DNA from: Campylobacter sp.
GTDB lineage: Bacteria > Campylobacterota > Campylobacteria > Campylobacterales > Campylobacteraceae
DNA length: 6,755 nt
Reading direction: 5' to 3'
Assembly (NCBI GenBank): GCA_021203945.1
Contig: JAJQAF010000106.1
Location: forward strand, 1-6,755
Shown in pieces: positions 1 through 6,755 of this stretch. The translations under genes were made by a program, and so were the position numbers. Positions within the stretch are counted from its first letter, which is position 1. Each line of letters starts with the position of its first letter. The notes under the pieces were generated by a model that saw only the letters and a list, made by a program, of their open reading frames with translations, did not search any database and was not told where the DNA came from.

Positions 1-14
1 ATAAAGGGCGGATT

Positions 15-1160
15 ATGAAAGTTTTAGTTGCGATTGATTCTTTTAAGGGCTCTCTTAGCTCGCTTGAAGCGGGTTTAGCGATACGAGACGGGTTAAAAGG
101 GCTTTGCGACGTCGTGGTAAAGCCTGTGGCGGACGGCGGAGAAGGTAGCGTGGAAGCTTTAGCCGACGCACTCGGAGGTAAATTTATCGATGTCATCGTG
201 CAAAATCCCTTGGGCGTTAAAATTTTAGCCAGATACGCCCTTATAAAAGATCTTACGATACTTGAAATGGCTAGCGCTTCGGGGCTAACGCTGCTTAACG
301 AAAAACAACGCAATCCGCTAAAAACAAGCACTTACGGCTTTGGGCTTATGATAAAAGACGCCATAACAAAAGGTGCGCGCAAATTTATCGTAGGCATAGG
401 CGGAAGTGCGACAAACGACGCCGGAACGGGCATGCTAAGCGCACTTGGGTTTGAATTTTACGACGATGAGGACAATTTGCTTGAAGGTATCGGCGAAAAT
501 TTAATAAAAATTTCCAAAATTTCGCTAAAAAACATTGCGCCCGAGCTAAAAGAGTGCGAATTTTTAATCGCCTGTGACGTCGATAACCCGCTATTCGGTA
601 AAAACGGCGCCGCATACGTTTACGCTCCGCAAAAAGGTGCCGACGGGCGCATGGTAAAAGAGTTGGACGACGGACTAATAAATTTTGCAAAGGTAACAGA
701 AGCGTATTTTGGTAGCAAACACTATAAACTAAAAGGCGCCGGAGCGGCAGGAGGGCTTGGTTTTGGCTTCGTGAGCTTTTTAAACGCGAAGTTAAAACCC
801 GGTATCGACATCATAACAGAAGAAATCGGGCTGGAAAAAGAGATAAAAACATCGGATTTAGTCATAACGGGCGAAGGGAAAATGGACTTTCAAAGCTCAA
901 TGGGAAAGACGCCTACGGGCGTAGCGAAATTAGCCAAAAAGTATAATAAGCCCGTAATCGCGCTTGCCGGCTGTGTCTTAGAAAGCGCGCAAGAGTGTAA
1001 CAATAACGGCATAGACGCATTTTTTAGCATTATAAACGAGCCGGTCAGCCTTGAAGAAGCTATGCGAAAAGATATAGCGATAAAAAATTTAAAGATGACC
1101 GCCCGACAAGCCGTGAGACTATTTTTAATCGATACAAACACGAGTAGTAACGCAAAATAG
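15..1160 (+). CDS. Glycerate kinase (GarK/GlxK family)
   Basis: This 381-residue protein is a glycerate kinase of the GarK/GlxK type, a cytosolic family that phosphorylates D-glycerate with ATP; family members characterised in E. coli give 2-phosphoglycerate. The length is normal for the family. Visible family motifs are DSFKGSLSS (residues 8-16), PVADGGEGS (37-45), EMASASGL (84-91), GIGGSATNDAG (127-137), CDVDNPLFG (187-195), KGAGAAGGLGFG (240-251) and TGEGKMDFQS (285-294). The ATG at 15 is preceded by AAAGGG at 3-8, six bases upstream, so the start is well supported. A TAA lies at 2-4 and could be the stop of an upstream gene, but too little sequence is present to tell. The gene is complete and converges on the minus-strand cluster with 4 bases between stops. 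Its product would feed directly into enolase, encoded nearby. Family assignment is confident; which phosphoglycerate isomer is made is inferred. Confidence 0.95.
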   Translation: MKVLVAIDSFKGSLSSLEAGLAIRDGLKGLCDVVVKPVADGGEGSVEALADALGGKFIDVIVQNPLGVKILARYALIKDLTILEMASASGLTLLNEKQRNPLKTSTYGFGLMIKDAITKGARKFIVGIGGSATNDAGTGMLSALGFEFYDDEDNLLEGIGENLIKISKISLKNIAPELKECEFLIACDVDNPLFGKNGAAYVYAPQKGADGRMVKELDDGLINFAKVTEAYFGSKHYKLKGAGAAGGLGFGFVSFLNAKLKPGIDIITEEIGLEKEIKTSDLVITGEGKMDFQSSMGKTPTGVAKLAKKYNKPVIALAGCVLESAQECNNNGIDAFFSIINEPVSLEEAMRKDIAIKNLKMTARQAVRLFLIDTNTSSNAK

Positions 1161-1176
1161 CGCCTTACTCTACTTG
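1141..1176. terminator. Bulged hairpin across convergent stop codons
   Basis: The left arm 1141-1153 (CGAGTAGTAACGC) can pair with 1160-1176 around the loop AAAATA, with two 2-base bulges (CC at 1163-1164, CT at 1168-1169) and one G-T wobble. The structure contains the stop codons of both convergent genes. It could act as a bidirectional terminator, but no run of T follows on the plus strand and only a mildly T-rich stretch follows on the minus strand, so this is not a textbook intrinsic terminator. Confidence 0.25.
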
Positions 1177-2043
1177 AAGTTCGTATCCGTCTTCGATTTT
1201 ATCGAGTTTGTATCTGCGTTTTTTATCAAGCGTTATAACGACTCGGTAATAGCTCTTATGCCATCCTATTATCGTATTTTTAAAGACCGTATCGTCAAAT
1301 TTTAATGATCTTGTTTTAAAACTAACGGGCGGTTTTGTAAAATCCAATACGATTTTATTTTTCTCATAAAAAAAATGTTTGATATTCTTACTTGTCGTTA
1401 AAATTTTAAGACTCTGCCCGTTTATATCAAATTTTACGAAATTCATAAATTCCACGATTTTCGACGATTCGCTAACGTTAATTTTAGGCTTCACGCTAGG
1501 CGTTATTTTGACCTCGATAGGTTTGTTCGGCGCTACCTCTTGAGCGGGCTTTTTAGTATCGTCCGCATTTTTGGTATCTAAATCTATCATAACGACGTTG
1601 GGAGTTTGAATCGGCGAGGTTTTATTTACGTCTATTTTAGCCGTTTGATTTGTATCGTTTTTATCCAAAATTTTAACTACGGGAGCGACTTTCGGCATAG
1701 CCTGTTCAGGCATAGTCACAGAAACATCAAGCTTTTTTGCGACGACCGAACCCGGATTCTTCACCTTTTCAATGACGTATTCATCGTTCCAATCAACGGT
1801 TTTGTTAATATCTTGGATAACTTTTTCTTTTATACTGCCGTCGTTTGCGCGATATTTAATCGTAATACCCAAAAGTAGGCTCATATCGCTTGGGAATTTT
1901 ATATTTTGCTTATCAAACTGGGCATATTGCTCAATTATATTCGTCGTCATTACGCTACCGTTTAGTTCGCCCATAGGCATAAACGGATTCTCTCGCGCAT
2001 TTAGCGCAATCGCTATAAAAAACAAAAGCCAAATTTTTTTCAT
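1165..2043 (-). CDS. cgpA: CgpA-like periplasmic AMIN-domain protein, probable N-glycoprotein
   Basis: This 292-residue exported protein has an N-terminal signal peptide (KK at 2-3, hydrophobic core about 4-14, probable cleavage after A16). A central linker rich in Pro, Asp, Lys and Thr (about 110-190) is followed by a C-terminal domain (about 196-290) that resembles an AMIN domain, a periplasmic domain found in amidases and envelope-spanning complexes. Five D/E-x-N-x-S/T sequons for the PglB oligosaccharyltransferase are present at N28 (ELNGS), N80 (DINKT), N129 (DKNDT), N132 (DTNQT) and N140 (DVNKT). The position after eno and an FtsB-like gene matches C. jejuni Cj1670c, CgpA, one of the first N-glycoproteins described in that species. 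The ATG at 2043 lies 5 bases after the upstream stop; its ribosome site is weak (AAGTAG-like), which fits coupling to the gene before it. The molecular function is not known. The ortholog call rests on synteny, architecture and sequons. Confidence 0.8.
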   Translation of the reverse strand: MKKIWLLFFIAIALNARENPFMPMGELNGSVMTTNIIEQYAQFDKQNIKFPSDMSLLLGITIKYRANDGSIKEKVIQDINKTVDWNDEYVIEKVKNPGSVVAKKLDVSVTMPEQAMPKVAPVVKILDKNDTNQTAKIDVNKTSPIQTPNVVMIDLDTKNADDTKKPAQEVAPNKPIEVKITPSVKPKINVSESSKIVEFMNFVKFDINGQSLKILTTSKNIKHFFYEKNKIVLDFTKPPVSFKTRSLKFDDTVFKNTIIGWHKSYYRVVITLDKKRRYKLDKIEDGYELQVE

Positions 2044-2048
2044 AGTTT

Positions 2049-4668
<2,620 letters not shown>

Positions 4669-4694
4669 TTTTTACCTTGTGATAAATTTGTTTG

Positions 4695-4708
4695 ATTTTA
4701 CCTAAAAA
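4695..4708 (-). promoter_or_regulatory. Probable sigma-70 promoter -10 region for recA
   Basis: In the 104-base spacer 4669-4772, the minus strand reads TTTTTAGG followed by TAAAAT at 4695-4700, a five-of-six match to TATAAT with a T run just upstream. Campylobacter sigma-70 promoters usually show a -10 box with T-rich upstream DNA and little -35 conservation, and no -35 box is evident here. Transcription would start about 20 bases before the recA ATG. The assignment is from pattern and position only. Confidence 0.45.
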
Positions 4709-4772
4709 CAGATGAATTTTTGTTGATTTTGGATTTTTTAACGGGCAAAAATGCGATCGCGCTAAATTTTAC

Positions 4773-5261
4773 CTAGTCGCATATTATATTATTATCGCCA
4801 TTGGACGAAGCGATATCGATCAAATTTAAAAGCTTGTCTTTATCGCATAAAAAGGCAAAAATTTTATCGTCCGCCATATAAAATCCAAGCGCAAGAGGAG
4901 TGTTTAAATTTTTAACGCACTCGCTAACAAAATTTTGCGATATGGGATTATCGCTCTTGGGGATTTGATTTTTAAAATTTTCCTCTTTTAAAAGCTTAAC
5001 GAACTCTCGTCGGCTAATATCTTTTGAAAATTTCAATATCAAATTTTTCCTAGCCAAGCTCTCGCAAAGATCTATAAAATTAACGATATCCGCCTCAAAT
5101 TCAGCCTCAAAAGCAAGAGCGAATTCGATTAAATTCTTATCGTAGTCAAGCTTTAAATTTTCGCGCTCGCTCTCACCTTTTTTAGCACGCCAAATCGCGT
5201 AAAAACCGATACACGCGAATATGATCGACATCGTCAAAATTTCGCTAACAAGCTCTTGCAT
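4773..5261 (-). CDS. Uncharacterised membrane-anchored protein
   Basis: I do not recognise a characterised family. This 162-residue protein has one N-terminal membrane segment (about 4-24, followed by the basic stretch RAKKG) that anchors a soluble region. Residues about 30-80 are charged and rich in Glu, Leu and Phe, probably helical, and a more mixed C-terminal part (about 110-160) includes PLALGFYMADDKIFAFLCD. There is no signal cleavage site and no obvious catalytic motif. The ATG at 5261 follows AGGAGG (5266-5271), which overlaps the murB stop codon, with a short four-base spacer; the internal Met11 is an alternative start. It lies 8 bases after murB and ends the mqnD-fliQ-murB run, before the recA promoter region. 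It may correspond to the hypothetical Cj1674 next to recA in C. jejuni, but I cannot check that. The context suggests an envelope or flagellum role, with low certainty. Confidence 0.8.
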   Translation of the reverse strand: MQELVSEILTMSIIFACIGFYAIWRAKKGESERENLKLDYDKNLIEFALAFEAEFEADIVNFIDLCESLARKNLILKFSKDISRREFVKLLKEENFKNQIPKSDNPISQNFVSECVKNLNTPLALGFYMADDKIFAFLCDKDKLLNLIDIASSNGDNNIICD

Positions 5262-5269
5262 TTTGCCTC

Positions 5270-6043
5270 CTAGAGTATTACGACTTCGGTTTTTAACAGG
5301 ATGCCGAATTTTTCCTCGATAAGCCTTTTTGCAAGTGCTATAAGCTCGGTAGCGTCGGTAAAGCTCGCATTATTAAAATTTATCAAAAAATTTGCGTGTT
5401 TTTCGCTAAATTTTGCCCCGCCTATCGCGTATCCCTTTAGTCCGACCGCCTCAATGAGACGTCCTGCAAAATCGCCGTTTGGATTCGTAAAGCAGCTACC
5501 AAAACTTGCCCCGCTCGGCTGATTTTTGCGTTTTTCGGCGAATTCGTTCGCAAGTGCGGTGTTAAAACCATATGAAATTTTAAATTTTGCACCGAATATC
5601 GGCTCGTCTATGCCGCTATATCGATAGGCGAAATTTATTTTTTCTTTTGCTATCCAACCTTTTTTTAACCGCACGCTAAGCAAACTATCGCTTATACAAA
5701 TTCCGCAAAGTCCCGCATTCATTTTAATTAACCCGCCGAGAGTGCCGGGAATATTTTTTAAAAACTCAAATCCGGCAATATCTTTTTGTCTTGCAAAGTT
5801 ATAAATTTTAACGCTTTTGGTAGCCGCGCCTATATCAAGCTCGTCGCCGTTTAAACGGATATAATCAAATGCATCGCCGAGCATTGCCATGGGCACGGGA
5901 TTGTCGGAAACTAAAAGATTATTCGCCCCTCCTATCATCACTCTATCCTTAAAATTTTCATCGATAGAATTTATAATCAAAACATCGTGTTTGCCGCCGA
6001 TTTTGACAGAGCTAAATTTCTCAAAATCACTCGTTCGCGTCAC
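5270..6043 (-). CDS. murB: UDP-N-acetylenolpyruvoylglucosamine reductase MurB
   Basis: MurB is a cytosolic FAD enzyme that reduces UDP-GlcNAc-enolpyruvate to UDP-MurNAc with NADPH in peptidoglycan synthesis. With the start at GTG 6043 the protein has 257 residues, near the 258 of C. jejuni. Visible motifs are IGGANNLLV (37-45) and GFEFLKNIPGTLGG (91-104) in the FAD domain, R141 in AYRYSG, the proton-donor serine S183 in ASFGSCFTNP, AGRLIEAVGLKG (193-204), HANFLIN (216-222) and the terminal glutamate E253. The frame stays open to 6109, but the extra 22 residues overlap fliQ by 70 bases and read like shadow sequence, whereas DFEKFSSVKIGG matches the usual MurB beginning. GTG 6043 overlaps the fliQ TGA as GTGA, with a weak GGAA at 6052-6055, so coupling to fliQ is likely. 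The threonine after SCF (T186) replaces the lysine common there. Confidence 0.95.
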   Translation of the reverse strand: MTRTSDFEKFSSVKIGGKHDVLIINSIDENFKDRVMIGGANNLLVSDNPVPMAMLGDAFDYIRLNGDELDIGAATKSVKIYNFARQKDIAGFEFLKNIPGTLGGLIKMNAGLCGICISDSLLSVRLKKGWIAKEKINFAYRYSGIDEPIFGAKFKISYGFNTALANEFAEKRKNQPSGASFGSCFTNPNGDFAGRLIEAVGLKGYAIGGAKFSEKHANFLINFNNASFTDATELIALAKRLIEEKFGILLKTEVVIL

Positions 6044-6306
6044 TGGATGAATTCCGGAATATAATCGATCATACGCGTCGTAAATTCTACCATCATCGAC
6101 ACCATCCAAGGCATTAAAAAAATGATTACAATTACGACTAAAACGATCTTTGGCACAAAGCTTAAAGTAGTTTCGTTTATCTGCGTAGTAGCCTGAAAAA
6201 TAGATATGATAAGACCGGCGATCAGTCCGCTTAAAAGCATAGGTAAACTAAGGTAAAGCGCGATTTTAAAAGTCTCAATGCCAAGCGCAACGAGAGTGTT
6301 TTGCAT
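6040..6306 (-). CDS. fliQ: Flagellar biosynthesis protein FliQ
   Basis: FliQ is a small integral membrane component of the flagellar type III export gate and assembles with FliP and FliR. The 88-residue length is typical. Two long hydrophobic segments (about 15-38 and 50-76) are joined by the characteristic polar loop FQATTQINETTLSFVPK (37-53), which is the family hallmark. ATG 6306 overlaps the mqnD stop by one base (TAATG), and AAGG at 6315-6318 sits eight bases upstream. The stop overlaps the murB GTG start. A fliQ-murB pair is also known from Helicobacter pylori (HP1419-HP1418), so the linkage appears old in epsilonproteobacteria. No sigma-54 or sigma-28 promoter is visible within the window, so fliQ is probably expressed from a promoter upstream of mqnD, outside this sequence. 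Confidence 0.96.
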   Translation of the reverse strand: MQNTLVALGIETFKIALYLSLPMLLSGLIAGLIISIFQATTQINETTLSFVPKIVLVVIVIIFLMPWMVSMMVEFTTRMIDYIPEFIQ

Positions 6307-6755
6307 TAGCTAAACCTTATTTCGTTGTATTGCGTAGGGATTAGATAGTCGTTTGCATCAATTAACTGCGGGTAAAAGCCGTGCTTATAACCAAGCTCAA
6401 ACAGCTTATTAACCGCTTTAAGCTGCGTTTGATTCATACTTACCGATTCGTCGTTTGCATATAAATTTAAATAAATTTTTAGCTTTTCCTTATCTACTCG
6501 GATTAAATTTCGCTCCATTAACATATGCGATAAAAAAGGCTTGTGCGCAGTGGCGATTTTAACGGCCTTTGTTAGCACCCGCTCGCATTCTATGGCATCG
6601 GTTATCGGTAAAGAGCGACGAAGCGCCATTCCGCCGAGCGGAAGCGGTAAATCATCGCCTGCTAATTCTCGCCAAATATCCCAAATTTCACGCTCTACGC
6701 AAAGCTCGTCGCTAAATTCTAAAATGCTTTCGTGTATCAAAACGCCCGCATCGAC
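6306..6755 (-). CDS. mqnD: 1,4-dihydroxy-6-naphthoate synthase MqnD, C-terminal part
   Basis: This is the last 149 residues of a gene whose start lies beyond the right edge; the frame is open to position 6755, so the TTG at 6740 is not a start. MqnD turns cyclic dehypoxanthinyl futalosine into 1,4-dihydroxy-6-naphthoate in the futalosine route to menaquinone, the route used by Campylobacter and Helicobacter. The fragment begins VDAGVLIHE, the conserved segment whose histidine is proposed as the catalytic base in the Thermus enzyme, and continues with WRELAGDDLPLPLGG and MALRRSLP, a strongly conserved family region, before a helical C-terminus. The family is about 270-290 residues long, so roughly half is present. 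The stop overlaps the fliQ start by one base. Confidence 0.92.
   Translation of the reverse strand, partial: VDAGVLIHESILEFSDELCVEREIWDIWRELAGDDLPLPLGGMALRRSLPITDAIECERVLTKAVKIATAHKPFLSHMLMERNLIRVDKEKLKIYLNLYANDESVSMNQTQLKAVNKLFELGYKHGFYPQLIDANDYLIPTQYNEIRFS

Noticed and set aside
385..690. 101-residue open frame on the minus strand inside the glycerate kinase gene
   Set aside because: It is antisense to a gene with full family motifs, its product is Arg/Leu-rich without family features, and no ribosome site stands out.
4753..4760. Perfect palindrome GCGATCGC followed on the minus strand by ATTTTT, considered as a terminator after the 162-residue gene
   Set aside because: The palindrome has no loop and cannot form a stable hairpin without losing most pairs; it is a single copy and is best taken as chance.
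4840..5240. Repeated AAAATTTT-like words, considered as a regulatory or structural repeat
   Set aside because: They occur throughout the window within coding frames and fit the codon and base preferences of AT-leaning epsilonproteobacteria; spacing is irregular.
6044..6109. N-terminal extension of murB by 22 residues
   Set aside because: It overlaps fliQ in another frame, does not match MurB N-termini, and the GTG at 6043 gives the expected length and overlap.

Overview
The window looks like chromosomal DNA from an epsilonproteobacterium, most likely a Campylobacter of moderate GC (roughly 40-45% by spot counts, higher than C. jejuni), such as a member of the curvus/rectus/showae/concisus side of the genus. 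The species call is inference. The genus call rests on four things: RecA, enolase and MurB read as close relatives of the Campylobacter proteins; recA, eno, a small FtsB-like gene and a CgpA-like periplasmic protein lie in the same order as remembered for C. jejuni (Cj1673c to Cj1670c); fliQ and murB are adjacent, as in epsilonproteobacteria; and the CgpA-like protein carries the bacterial D/E-x-N-x-S/T glycosylation signal of the Campylobacter Pgl system.

Layout. Positions 15-1160 (+) hold a GarK/GlxK-type glycerate kinase. It converges on the rest of the window with only 4 bases between stop codons. Everything from 1165 to 6755 reads on the minus strand. In transcription order it is: the C-terminal half of mqnD (futalosine menaquinone pathway, cut by the window edge), fliQ (flagellar export gate), murB (peptidoglycan precursor synthesis), an uncharacterised membrane-anchored 162-residue protein, a 104-base spacer with a probable promoter, then recA, eno, an FtsB/DivIC-like septum protein and the CgpA-like AMIN-domain protein. 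Apart from the spacer, neighbouring genes on this strand overlap by 1-4 bases or are 5-8 bases apart, so translational coupling is likely throughout.

Three starts need care. murB should start at the GTG at 6043, overlapping the fliQ stop, rather than at the longer reading frame reaching 6109. eno should start at the ATG at 3574 rather than the GTG three bases earlier. The FtsB-like gene starts with TTG at 2327.

Most of this is ordinary housekeeping sequence, and I found no mobile element, CRISPR array, RNA gene or new defence system. The points most worth a second look are the five predicted N-glycosylation sequons in the CgpA-like protein, three of them packed into 16 residues with two overlapping; the uncharacterised 162-residue protein in the fliQ-murB unit; the bulged hairpin spanning the two convergent stop codons; and the pairing of a glycerate kinase with enolase, which could form a short route from glycerate to phosphoenolpyruvate.
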